Positions 1-7,437 of a stretch of DNA of 48,431 nt are shown piece by piece. Both the position numbers and the translations under genes were made by a program. Numbering within the stretch: the stretch's first letter is position 1; the number at the start of each line of letters is the position of its first letter. Source of the DNA: an uncultured Clostridia bacterium (GTDB lineage: Bacteria > Bacillota > Clostridia > TANB77 > CAG-508); assembly GCA_934183305.1 (NCBI GenBank), contig CAKPSF010000006.1, forward strand, positions 1 through 48,431. Reading direction: 5' to 3'. Below the pieces are notes generated by a model, which saw nothing but the letters and a program-made list of their open reading frames with translations, ran no database searches and was not told the DNA's origin.

Positions 1-40
1 GAGAAAATAAATGAAAAACGTTGTAACTGTTGAGGCTGTA

Positions 41-66
41 CACACACACACACACACACACACACA
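41..66. repeat. (CA)13 dinucleotide microsatellite
   Basis: Thirteen uninterrupted CA units, a tract length unusual in bacterial DNA. It lies inside a 61-codon open frame starting at 11 that has no good ribosome binding site and no recognisable product. The tract could vary in length by slippage, but no gene in the window is clearly phased by it. Confidence 0.9.
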
Positions 67-90
67 ATGTAATCTAATAAAAGAAAAAAT

Positions 91-112
91 AAATGCATTA
101 TTATATGCATTT
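91..112. repeat. AT-rich 8-bp inverted repeat
   Basis: AAATGCAT and ATGCATTT flank a six-base loop. It may be part of the 3' end of a transcript entering from the left. No U-tract follows, so I do not call it a terminator. Confidence 0.4.
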
Positions 113-138
113 AATAACAAGGTAAATATAAATGCATT

Positions 139-157
139 GGCAGGTTTTATGCCTGCC
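139..157. repeat. GC-rich hairpin repeat, copy A
   Basis: GGCAGGT - TTTAT - GCCTGCC forms a compact 7-bp hairpin (including one G-T pair) in AT-rich surroundings. It matches copy B (1651-1675, opposite strand) and copy C (3745-3766), suggesting a dispersed palindromic repeat family. Confidence 0.6.
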
Positions 158-218
158 TACACAGATAAATATAAGGTAGATGAATTTTTAATATAAATTT
201 TTATCTATCTTTTTTGCG

Positions 219-257
219 TTTAAATTTTGACTTGCCATGAACAATTCAAAATTTAAA
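219..257. repeat. 12-bp perfect inverted repeat
   Basis: TTTAAATTTTGA (219-230) is repeated in inverse at 246-257 with a 15-base loop. It sits about 50 bases upstream of the pilin promoter. It could be an operator or the end of an upstream transcript; no T-tract follows. The rest of 1-304 shows nothing else I can name. Confidence 0.5.
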
Positions 258-304
258 AAGATTAAAATAAAAAGGTTAAATCTTGTAAATAATATAAAAA
301 AGAA

Positions 305-331
305 TTGACACATAAAACAAAATGTTATAAT
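305..331 (+). promoter_or_regulatory. promoter of the pilin-like gene
   Basis: TTGACA (305-310) and TATAAT (326-331) are perfect sigma-A boxes with a rather short 15-base spacer. An AAGGAGG ribosome binding site at 348-354 lies seven bases before the ATG at 362. Confidence 0.6.
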
Positions 332-361
332 ATGCCAATATAAATCGAAGGAGGAAAAAAT

Positions 362-1642
362 ATGAAACAAAAATTAAAAGAACACAAAGGTATAACGCTA
401 GTTGCATTAATAATAACAATTATTGTATTATTAATTTTAGCAGTAGTAGCAATAAGTGCAGTAAGTGGAAATGGAATACTAAACCATGCGCAAAATGCAA
501 AAACAAAATATTCAGAAGCACAAACGAATGAGCAAACAAGATTAGATGAATATTCAGAATATTTAGATACAGAAAGCTCAAAAATAAATGGTGAAGGAAC
601 AGTAGCAAAAGCATTGAAAGATAACTTAAATACAGTAATAAGTACAACAGATAATACACCATTAGAAGATAAATATGGAAATAAAATAATGTTACCAGCA
701 GGATTTAAAATACTAGTAGATGATACAACAGGATATACAGCAGATGATATAGATGTAACAAAAGGAATAGTAGTAGAAGATACACAAGCAGAAACAGCAG
801 GAAATCAATTTGTATGGATACCAGTAGGAAAAATATATACAGATGCAGAAAAAACAGAAGCAAATGCAAAAACAATAAATTTGGGAAGATATAAAAAATT
901 TACTAAAAATACAGATGGAACGTATACAGTAGCACAAAATGCAAGTGAATATGCAACACCAACTCCTATAACTAGTAGTAGTAGTTCTAATAGCTATACG
1001 GAATATAATACAATCCAAAGTAATGCAATAGCAAAAAATATAGGAGAATTTTGTACAAAAGCAAATTCAAGTGGAGGATATTATATAGGAAGATATGAGG
1101 CAAGAGTAGAGAATTATGATGCTTCAAATATAAGTGAATCTAATGATGAAAATACTATAGATTGGACAGGATATGTAGCAGAAAGTGGAAAAGAACTAAA
1201 ATTAGTAAGTAAAGCAGACTCACAAGTATGGAATTATGTAACACAAAAGAAGGCATCTAGTTTGTGTCAAAGTATGTATGCAAGTAAGCCATATGAAAGT
1301 GATTTAGTAAATGGTTATGCATGGGATACAGCAATAATCTTTTTCCAAGAGTTTGGAGAAAATGAAAATTATGCAAGTAAAACAAGTGTAAATGGTAGGT
1401 TAGCAAATACAGGAACATCAGGAACAAATTATACTGGAAACACAGACGTAATATGTAATGTATATGATATGGCAAGTAATTGTTATGAATGGTCAACAGA
1501 GACCTATAGCCATTCCTTCCTTCCTTGCACTGAACGTGGTGGTTATTGCGACGACAACCTCTACTACACGAGCCGTCGTAACAGCTACGGCACGCCCAGT
1601 GCCCTCGATGTCCTTTCTTTCCGTCCACTTTTATATATGTAG
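362..1642 (+). CDS. pilin-like protein with C-type-lectin/FGE-like domain, probable DGR target
   Basis: The 426-residue product begins like a type IV prepilin: a short basic leader, Gly10, then ITLVAL and a long hydrophobic helix to about residue 36. The usual Glu5 of the mature pilin is absent (Ala15 here). From about residue 150 the protein resembles the formylglycine-generating-enzyme / C-type lectin fold (FVWIPVG, GRYEARV, a DMASNCYEW block near 375-385, ERGGYC, and a final SFRPLLY). This end is used by many variable proteins of diversity-generating retroelements. The last ~48 codons are GC-rich and rich in NNC codons, unlike the AT-rich codons before them. I infer a surface-exposed, possibly pilus-tip, ligand-binding protein diversified by mutagenic retrohoming. 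No reverse transcriptase or template repeat is visible in the window. Confidence 0.8.
   Translation: MKQKLKEHKGITLVALIITIIVLLILAVVAISAVSGNGILNHAQNAKTKYSEAQTNEQTRLDEYSEYLDTESSKINGEGTVAKALKDNLNTVISTTDNTPLEDKYGNKIMLPAGFKILVDDTTGYTADDIDVTKGIVVEDTQAETAGNQFVWIPVGKIYTDAEKTEANAKTINLGRYKKFTKNTDGTYTVAQNASEYATPTPITSSSSSNSYTEYNTIQSNAIAKNIGEFCTKANSSGGYYIGRYEARVENYDASNISESNDENTIDWTGYVAESGKELKLVSKADSQVWNYVTQKKASSLCQSMYASKPYESDLVNGYAWDTAIIFFQEFGENENYASKTSVNGRLANTGTSGTNYTGNTDVICNVYDMASNCYEWSTETYSHSFLPCTERGGYCDDNLYYTSRRNSYGTPSALDVLSFRPLLYM
1499..1642 (+). other. putative DGR variable repeat (VR) with GC-rich 3' end
   Basis: Base composition changes sharply here: 1561-1620 has 34 G/C of 60, against 16 of 60 at 541-600. 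Codons 1550-1591 read GAC GAC AAC CTC TAC TAC ... AAC AGC TAC GGC, the NNC pattern left when adenines of AAC codons in a template are randomised. The end encodes the conserved FRPLLY terminus, and a GC-rich hairpin follows nine bases after the stop. I infer a VR copied from a template elsewhere in the genome; the exact boundaries cannot be set without that template. Confidence 0.65.
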
Positions 1643-1650
1643 GACTTATT

Positions 1651-1675
1651 GGGTAGGCACAAGACCTGCCCCTAC
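1651..1675. repeat. GC-rich hairpin repeat, copy B (reverse orientation)
   Basis: GGGTAGG (1651-1657) pairs with CCTGCCC (1665-1671). The reverse complement contains GGCAGGT - CTTGT - GCCTACC, which matches copy A at 16 of 19 positions. Being immediately downstream of the putative VR, it could also serve as the hairpin that follows the mutagenic-homing start site in some retroelements. Confidence 0.55.
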
Positions 1676-1724
1676 AAAATTCTATTTCATTCATAAAATA
1701 CTGAAACTTAAATAAAAATATATG

Positions 1725-1753
1725 TTGCTTTTTGTAGAATAAAATTGTATAAT
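1725..1753 (+). promoter_or_regulatory. promoter of the phosphodiester glycosidase gene
   Basis: TTGCTT (1725-1730), a 17-base spacer and TATAAT (1748-1753). The predicted transcript would start near 1760, just before the 17-bp hairpin at 1764-1798. Confidence 0.5.
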
Positions 1754-1763
1754 ATATATTAGT

Positions 1764-1798
1764 AAAATTTAGACAGAATTAAATTCTGTCTAAATTTT
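1764..1798 (+). promoter_or_regulatory. 5'-leader hairpin
   Basis: A perfect stem (1764-1778 with 1784-1798, loop TTAAA, extendable inwards) ends in a short T-run. It would lie at the extreme 5' end of the downstream mRNA. It could stabilise the message, act as an attenuator, or terminate transcripts coming from the pilin gene. Confidence 0.6.
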
Positions 1799-1824
1799 TG
1801 CAAAAGCTTAGCAAGGAGGAAAAA

Positions 1825-2877
1825 ATGGAAGGCAGTAACGAAAAACAAATGAAGAAAAAAGGTAAAGTTAAACTTTTAATAGTAAAAATTATTTTAATAT
1901 TATTTATAATTGGTGCAGTTTCAGGTTTAGTACTTTTATATGGACCATGGCATGGTTTTAGAGACTGGCTTATAACTACATCAATGACAACATTAAGTCA
2001 TCAATGGATGTGTACATCTTTTTATAGCGACAAAACTATAAATGAGGTTTTGAATAATAATGCTGTAATAGAAACTGGCGAAAGTACAAATGCAGAAGAA
2101 GTTGAAATTGTGGCTGTAATTGAAGAAGAAAAATATGAAAACGAATATGAAGAAGCAATTTTGAAAAAAGATGAAGGAAACGATTTATATAAAGTGATAA
2201 AAATAAGTGGAAAAGGGTATACAGGACATTTGGTAGCTGTATATGATCCATCTAAAATTTCAGTTTGTAGTACTAAGTATTTGGGAACAAAAGGACAGTA
2301 TTTAGTTGATATGGCCAAAGAAAATAATGCAGTTGTTGCAATTAATGGTGGTGGATTTATAGATCCAAATTATAATAGTTTGGGTGGTGTTCCACAAGGT
2401 ATAGTTATAAAAGATGGAAAAGTAATTAGCAACAAAACTTATAAAAAATCAGGTGGAATAATAGGACTTACTAATGAAAACAAGCTAATATTAGGCAAAA
2501 TGACTGCTAAGGAAGCTTTAAATAAGGGAGTTAGAGATGCAGTTTCATTTGGACCATTTTTAATTGTAAATGGAAAAGCATCATTTATTAAAGGAAATGG
2601 TGGCTGGGGAACAGCACCAAGATCTGCAATTGGACAAAGAAAAGATGGTATTGTTTTATTTTTAGTAATAGATGGCAGAATGATAGGAAGACCTGGAGCA
2701 GACATGGTAGATTTAACAGAAATAATGCAAAGATATGGAGCATATAACGCAGCAAACTTAGATGGAGGAACATCTTGTGGACTTGTTGTTGAAGGAAAAT
2801 TAATAAATGATCCAGTAAACGGAAGCGGAAAACATAAAACAAGAATGATAGCTACTGGATTTATGGTAAAAGAGTAA
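1825..2877 (+). CDS. membrane-anchored phosphodiester glycosidase (NAGPA/DUF2233 family)
   Basis: I chose the ATG at 1825 because AAGGAGGA (1813-1820) precedes it; an upstream TTG at 1798 lies in the leader hairpin. The 350-residue product has a basic N-terminus, one membrane helix (about 16-38), a linker rich in Glu, and an extracytoplasmic domain of the phosphodiester glycosidase family. Visible family blocks are VVAINGGGF, GGVPQGIVIKDGKVI, the APRSAIGQ strand and NLDGGTSCGLV near the C-terminus. Bacterial members are associated with cell-surface polysaccharide or spore-envelope metabolism; the substrate here is unknown. It has its own promoter and a strong terminator follows, so it is probably monocistronic. 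Confidence 0.8.
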   Translation: MEGSNEKQMKKKGKVKLLIVKIILILFIIGAVSGLVLLYGPWHGFRDWLITTSMTTLSHQWMCTSFYSDKTINEVLNNNAVIETGESTNAEEVEIVAVIEEEKYENEYEEAILKKDEGNDLYKVIKISGKGYTGHLVAVYDPSKISVCSTKYLGTKGQYLVDMAKENNAVVAINGGGFIDPNYNSLGGVPQGIVIKDGKVISNKTYKKSGGIIGLTNENKLILGKMTAKEALNKGVRDAVSFGPFLIVNGKASFIKGNGGWGTAPRSAIGQRKDGIVLFLVIDGRMIGRPGADMVDLTEIMQRYGAYNAANLDGGTSCGLVVEGKLINDPVNGSGKHKTRMIATGFMVKE

Positions 2878-2922
2878 AACAAAGAATATTAGGAATGGCT
2901 AAAAAATAGTGAAAAAGTAAAG

Positions 2923-2964
2923 AGCTAATAGCAAATAGTAAAATATTTGCTATTAGCTTTTTTT
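2923..2964 (+). terminator. intrinsic terminator
   Basis: A 15-bp perfect stem (2923-2937 with 2944-2958), loop GTAAAA, followed by seven T. Confidence 0.9.
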
Positions 2965-3002
2965 AATATTAAAAAAATATTTTTAAAATTTTAAAAAAAG
3001 TA

Positions 3003-3031
3003 TTGCATTATATAAAAAGTTATATTAAAAT
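3003..3031 (+). promoter_or_regulatory. mraZ promoter (start of the dcw cluster)
   Basis: TTGCAT (3003-3008), 17 bases, TAAAAT (3026-3031). The start of transcription would fall at or just before the tandem GTGG repeats at 3041. Confidence 0.5.
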
Positions 3032-3040
3032 GTATACAAG

Positions 3041-3064
3041 GTGGTAGAAAGTGGTACGAAGTGC
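3041..3064 (+). promoter_or_regulatory. MraZ operator repeats
   Basis: GTGGTA at 3041, GTGGTA at 3051 and GTGCCA at 3061 are spaced exactly 10 bp apart, with another GTGG at 3076. MraZ is known to bind direct repeats of a short G-rich box with 10-bp period upstream of its own gene, so autorepression is likely. GTGGTA and TGCCAC also form a short inverted repeat. Confidence 0.65.
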
Positions 3065-3092
3065 CACAAAAATGAGTGGAGGTGAAACAAGG

Positions 3093-3524
3093 TTGTTCAT
3101 AGGGGAGTACGAGCATAGCGTGGATGCTAAAGGCAGAGTAATAATGCCAGCAAAGCTTAGAGAAGACATCGGCGAAAAGTTCATTGTAACAAAAGGACTT
3201 GACGGATGTTTATTTGCGTATTCTAAAGAAGAATGGAATAACTTTGAAGAAAAACTTAAAACATTACCACTTACCAATAAAAATGCTAGAGATTTTGTAA
3301 GGTTTTTCTTATCTGGAGCTGTTGAATGCGAGATAGATAAACAAGGAAGATTTTTAATACCAAACAATTTAAGAACTTATGCAACACTTGAAAAAGAAAT
3401 TATTATAATTGGTGTAGGAACAAGAATTGAAATTTGGAATAAGGAAAACTGGAAAAAATATAGTAGCGATGAAAATATTTCTGCAGATGAAATAGCAGAA
3501 AATATGACAATGCTTGGTATATAA
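3093..3524 (+). CDS. mraZ: transcriptional regulator MraZ
   Basis: I use the TTG at 3093 because GGAGGTG lies eight bases upstream and it gives 143 residues starting LFIGEY, the normal MraZ N-terminus and length. GTG 3051 and ATG 3072 are in frame but lie in the operator or RBS. Both SpoVT/AbrB-like halves carry the DxxxR signature (DAKGR and DKQGR). MraZ is a DNA-binding protein that controls the dcw cluster; the repeats just upstream fit autoregulation. Confidence 0.93.
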   Translation: MFIGEYEHSVDAKGRVIMPAKLREDIGEKFIVTKGLDGCLFAYSKEEWNNFEEKLKTLPLTNKNARDFVRFFLSGAVECEIDKQGRFLIPNNLRTYATLEKEIIIIGVGTRIEIWNKENWKKYSSDENISADEIAENMTMLGI

Positions 3525-3547
3525 CTTGCAAAAGTTTATATAGATAA

Positions 3548-3721
3548 ACAAAAGAAAAAACTATACAAAAGATGAAAGTCATTTAATATGGCTTAAAGAT
3601 ACAAAAGATAAAATTTTTAAGTAAATACAAAAGAATATGCTAGAAATACAAAGGAAACCTTATACAAAAGAAATTATACAAAAGATTTTAATTACAAAAG
3701 ATGATGTGTAATTTCAAAAGA
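3548..3721 (+). repeat. iterated TACAAAAGA motif between mraZ and rsmH
   Basis: Six exact copies of TACAAAAGA (3564, 3600, 3626, 3663, 3677, 3693) and three with one mismatch (3547, 3647, 3713) occur on one strand, with spacing that shrinks from 36 to about 14-20 bases. There is no open frame here. The array lies in the dcw leader and may be a protein- or RNA-binding array. Confidence 0.8.
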
Positions 3722-3744
3722 AAAAATATCAATATACAAATGCA

Positions 3745-3766
3745 AGGCGGGTGTTTACGCCCGCCT
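3745..3766. repeat. GC-rich hairpin repeat, copy C
   Basis: AGGCGGGTG - TTTA - CGCCCGCCT forms a 9-bp stem. Compared with copy A, an A-T pair has become G-C on both arms, a compensatory change. It lies 23 bases before the rsmH start, so it may also affect rsmH expression. Confidence 0.6.
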
Positions 3767-3789
3767 AAAATTACTTTAAGGAGCGAAAG

Positions 3790-4719
3790 TTGGAATTTAA
3801 ACATATACCAGTATTACTTAACCAATGTATAAATGGTTTGAATATTAAAGAAAATGGAATATATGTAGATGGAACATTAGGTGGAGCAGGGCATAGTGCT
3901 GAAATCTTGAAAAAATTATCACCTAAAGGAACATTAATAGGAATTGACAGAGATGAAGAAGCTTTAAATGTTGTTAAAGAAAGACTTAAAGAATATAAAA
4001 ATGTTATTTATGTTCATGGCAACCATGATGATATTAAAGAAATTTTAACAGACTTAAATATTAGTAATGTTGATGGTATTTTATTAGACTTAGGGGTTTC
4101 GTCATATCAGTTAGATGAAGCAGAAAGAGGATTTAGTTATACACAAGAGGCTCCATTAGACATGAGAATGGATAAAACTAACGATCTGACTGCTGAGTAC
4201 ATAGTAAATAATTATACACAGGAAAAATTGGCTCAGATAATTTATGAGTATAGCGAAGAAAAGTTTAACAAAAACATTGCAAAAAAAATATGCGAATATA
4301 GAAAAAATAAAGAAATTAAAACAACAAAGGAATTAGCAGAAATAATTGAAAGTGCGATTCCGGGTTTTGCTAAAAAAGATGGACATCCTGCAAAAAGAAC
4401 ATTTCAAGCAATCAGAATAGAAGTAAACGATGAAATAAGACCATTATATAATACAATTAAAAATTGTATAGATGTACTTAACTCAGGTGGAAGACTATGC
4501 GTTATAACTTTTCATTCATTAGAAGATAGAGCAGTTAAAGATGCATTTGTTGATGCACAAGGAAAATGTACATGTCCAGGAGACTTACCATATTGCGTAT
4601 GCGGATATAAGTCTATGGGAAAAATATTAACAAAAAAACCAATATTACCAACACAAGATGAGATAACTAGTAATTCAAGAGCTAAGAGCGCAAAGCTAAG
4701 AATTTTTGAAAAAAGTTAG
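3790..4719 (+). CDS. rsmH: 16S rRNA (cytosine1402-N4)-methyltransferase
   Basis: The 309-residue product is the size of RsmH (MraW). It has the start HIPVLLNQ, the SAM-binding block YVDGTLGGAGHS, GILLDLGVSSYQLD, the RGFSY and LDMRM blocks, and RICVITFHSLEDR-type C-terminal sequence. It methylates N4 of C1402 in 16S rRNA. Translation starts at TTG 3790, preceded by AAGGAGC. It is followed after 14 bases by ftsL, as in most Firmicutes. Confidence 0.95.
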   Translation: MEFKHIPVLLNQCINGLNIKENGIYVDGTLGGAGHSAEILKKLSPKGTLIGIDRDEEALNVVKERLKEYKNVIYVHGNHDDIKEILTDLNISNVDGILLDLGVSSYQLDEAERGFSYTQEAPLDMRMDKTNDLTAEYIVNNYTQEKLAQIIYEYSEEKFNKNIAKKICEYRKNKEIKTTKELAEIIESAIPGFAKKDGHPAKRTFQAIRIEVNDEIRPLYNTIKNCIDVLNSGGRLCVITFHSLEDRAVKDAFVDAQGKCTCPGDLPYCVCGYKSMGKILTKKPILPTQDEITSNSRAKSAKLRIFEKS

Positions 4720-4733
4720 GAGGTGAATAATTT

Positions 4734-5255
4734 ATGGCAAGATATAATACAAGTAGATATCAATATGAAACTTCTCCAAGAAAGTTGCAACCAGAATATG
4801 CACCTGCTAGAAAAAAGTATCCTAAGAAAAGTACTGCAAAACAAAGGAACCAAAAACAGAACAATAAAAAGATATCTGGGCAACAAGCAGTAAAGAAAGT
4901 TAATTCTTCAATAATTCTTGGAATTGCAGTTGTATTTGTTGTATTATTTGCTGTAAGTTATAGAAACGCCTTAATAGCTGAAAAATATAGTGATATAAAA
5001 GAATTAAAAACACAGTTATCTAGTATACAAAAGGATAATAAACAAATAGAAGTAAATATAGAAAGCAAGACAAATCTAGGAACAATAGAAGAAAAAGCAC
5101 AAAGTGAATTAGGCTTAAAAAAATTAGGGGATTCACAAACTGTTTATATGAGTTTGGATAAACATGATTATATTGAATCTTCAGAAGAGGGAGTAAAGAT
5201 TCAAGAAGATAGTTGGTTTCAAAAAATAATTAATAAAATAAAAAATATTTTTTAA
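4734..5255 (+). CDS. ftsL: FtsL-like septum protein
   Basis: A small bitopic protein of 173 residues: a basic, Lys/Gln-rich cytoplasmic tail of about 56 residues, one membrane helix (about 57-77), then a coiled-coil periplasmic-side region with the LGLxxLGDSQTV-like end typical of FtsL/DivIC. The position between rsmH and the PASTA PBP is the ftsL position. Sequence conservation is low in this family, so position carries much of the call. AGGAGGTG precedes the ATG, and a terminator follows. Confidence 0.82.
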   Translation: MARYNTSRYQYETSPRKLQPEYAPARKKYPKKSTAKQRNQKQNNKKISGQQAVKKVNSSIILGIAVVFVVLFAVSYRNALIAEKYSDIKELKTQLSSIQKDNKQIEVNIESKTNLGTIEEKAQSELGLKKLGDSQTVYMSLDKHDYIESSEEGVKIQEDSWFQKIINKIKNIF

Positions 5256-5292
5256 GAAAATAGTTTAAATAAGCAAGCTATTTTCTTTTTTT
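5256..5292 (+). terminator. intrinsic terminator after ftsL
   Basis: GAAAATAG (5256-5263) pairs with CTATTTTC (5278-5285), followed by seven T. The AT-rich stem is weak and may allow partial read-through into spoVD. Confidence 0.65.
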
Positions 5293-5378
5293 CGTATAAA
5301 GTACAAACCTAGACTAATATTATTAAATAGAATAATTTAAATTTGCAATTTATGCATTACTTTTAAAGGGTGGATTCT

Positions 5379-7365
5379 ATGAAAAATATTAGTCGAAAGA
5401 GAAGAATGATATATTTATTAATTACTGCTAGTGTAATAATATTTGCACTAATAATAAGGGTGGCATGGTTACAATTTATAAGTGGCGAAGAATTGCAAGC
5501 ACTTGCTTATGAACAGCAAACTTTGGATAGAAAAATTAATCCTAAAAGAGGAACAATTTATGACTCTAATATGACTGAAATTGCAGTAAGTTCAACTGTA
5601 TATACAGTAACAATTAATCCAACAAACATTGATGAAAAAAATAAGGAAATAATAGCTAGAAAACTAAGTGAAATATTTGAACTTGACTATGAAAAGGTTT
5701 TAAAAAAAGTGAAAAAAAGAAGTTCAATAGAAACAATTGCACGAAAAGAAGAAAAAGAATCGGTAGATAAATTAAGATTATGGCTAATTGAAAATAATTT
5801 TAATAAAGGAATTAATATAGATGAAGATACAAAAAGGTATTATCCATACAATAATTTTGCTTCACATATAATAGGCTTTTGCGGTAGTGATAATCAAGGG
5901 TTAGGTGGAATAGAAGCAAAATATGATAAGATTTTAAGTGGTGAAAAAGGAAGAATTACAAGAGTAAAAGATGGTTCTGGAAAAGAAATTGATGGAACGG
6001 TTGAACAATATATAAATGCTACTGATGGAAACGGAATTATTACTACAATAGATATGGGAGTTCAATCGATTGTAGAAAAATATTTAGAGGAAGCTTGTAT
6101 TGATAACAAATGTACTGATGGTGGAAATGTTGTTGTAATGGATCCAACCAATGGGAATATATTAGCTATGGCTACATATCCAACATATAACCTAAATAAG
6201 CCATATGAAATTGTTAATAATGAAATTAGCGAAAAATGGGATGCATTATCTACCAAAGAAAGAAATGAAGCTTTGCAAGCTATGTGGAGAAATAAAGCAA
6301 TAGCTGATACATACGAACCTGGTTCTACCTTTAAACTTGTTACTACATCAGCAGCATTAGAAGAAGGCATAACTTCTCCAGACAACTCAGGAGAGTTTTG
6401 CTGTTCTGGAAGTATAACAATTGCAGGAGTTAGAATAAAATGTTGGAGATATTATAGACCACATGGAAGTCAAAGTTTAAGGCAAGCATTAATGAATTCA
6501 TGTAACCCTATCTTTATAGGACTTGGACAAAAATTAGGTGTTGAAACTTATTATTCATATCTAGAGAGATTTGGATTTTTAAATAAAACTGGAATTGATT
6601 TACCAGGGGAAGCAAAAGGAATATTTTTAGATAAATCTAAAGTTGGACCAGTAGAACTTGCAACAATATCTTTTGGGCAAAGATTTGAAGTAACTCCTAT
6701 ACAAATGATTACAATGGTATCAACAATAGCAAACAAAGGTAAAAGAATGAAACCAAGATTAGTAAAAGGTACTATTAATTCTGTGACTGGTGAAATTGAA
6801 GAATTTCAACCAGAATGTACACGGTGATGTTATTTCTTCTAAAAGTGCCGAAAGCGTACTTAGTATGATGGAATCTGTTGTAGCAGAAGGAACCGGAAAA
6901 AATGCTAAAGTTGCAGGATTTAGAGTTGGAGGTAAAACTGGAACATCAGAAGATGGAGTAAATACTAATAAGTACGTAACATCATTTGTTGGAGTGGCGC
7001 CAATATCAGAGCCTAAAGTAACAATACTTGTAACTTTGTATAATCCAACAGGGGAGGGAGGACATCAAGGAGGTGCTGTTGCGGCACCAGTTGCAGGTCA
7101 AATATTAGGAGAAGTTTTACCATATTTAGAGTTAAAAGAGGATAATGAAGAAACGAAAGTTTCTAATGAAAGCGTAATTGTTCCAGATATAAAATATAAG
7201 ACACTAAAAGAGGCTGAAAGTATATTAAAAGAAAACAATTTAAAGGCTCAATATGATATAGAAGTTAATAAGGAAGACAAAGAAAAGATTATTGTTAAGG
7301 AACAAATTCCTAGTGCTGGGATTACAATAAACGCTGGAAGTACAGTAAAACTAAAAATTGAATAA
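5379..7365 (+). CDS. spoVD: PASTA-domain septal/spore penicillin-binding protein, read through a +1 shift at CGG 6822
   Basis: Two overlapping frames make one 661-residue class B PBP. Frame 1 (5379-6821, 481 codons) has a membrane helix (about 10-30), the dimerisation domain, SxxK at Ser316 (STFKL) and SxN at Ser374 (SCN). At 6822 the frame meets CGG then TGA. Skipping one base continues into 6823-7365, which contains the catalytic KTG (519-521) and a C-terminal PASTA domain. Without the shift the product would lack KTG and be inactive. The start is ATG 5379 after GGGTGG; a GTG at 5370 is less likely. The PASTA domain suggests SpoVD, but with no other ftsI here it may be the main division PBP. 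It partners the SEDS protein at 9962. Confidence 0.88.
6822..6824 (+). other. CGG +1 frameshift site in spoVD/ftsI
   Basis: Zero frame reads TGT ACA CGG TGA. Dropping the C gives ACA GGT GAT GTT, which joins the two halves of the PBP. The zero frame ends at the very next codon. Confidence 0.8.
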
Positions 7366-7437
7366 ATTGAGATTTAACACTGTACAAACAAAAGATTTAA
7401 TTATATAATAATGAAAAATAGAAAGGAAGATTCTAAT

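Noticed and set aside
11..196. 61-codon open frame containing the CA repeat
   Set aside because: No good RBS, a dipeptide repeat from the microsatellite and no recognisable sequence; kept only as a repeat.
1651..1675. pilin-gene terminator
   Set aside because: The hairpin has no T-run; it matches the dispersed GC-rich repeat instead.
3051..3092. upstream GTG/ATG starts of mraZ
   Set aside because: They would translate the operator repeats and the SD; TTG 3093 gives the standard 143-residue protein.
6825..6827. TGA read as a sense codon
   Set aside because: Reading through TGA would stay in the wrong frame, and TGA serves as the normal stop of ftsW at 11115-11117.
5379..7365. spoVD/ftsI and ftsW as pseudogenes
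   Set aside because: Each has a single break, no other stops, intact conserved motifs on both sides, and the same codon at the break as two unrelated genes.
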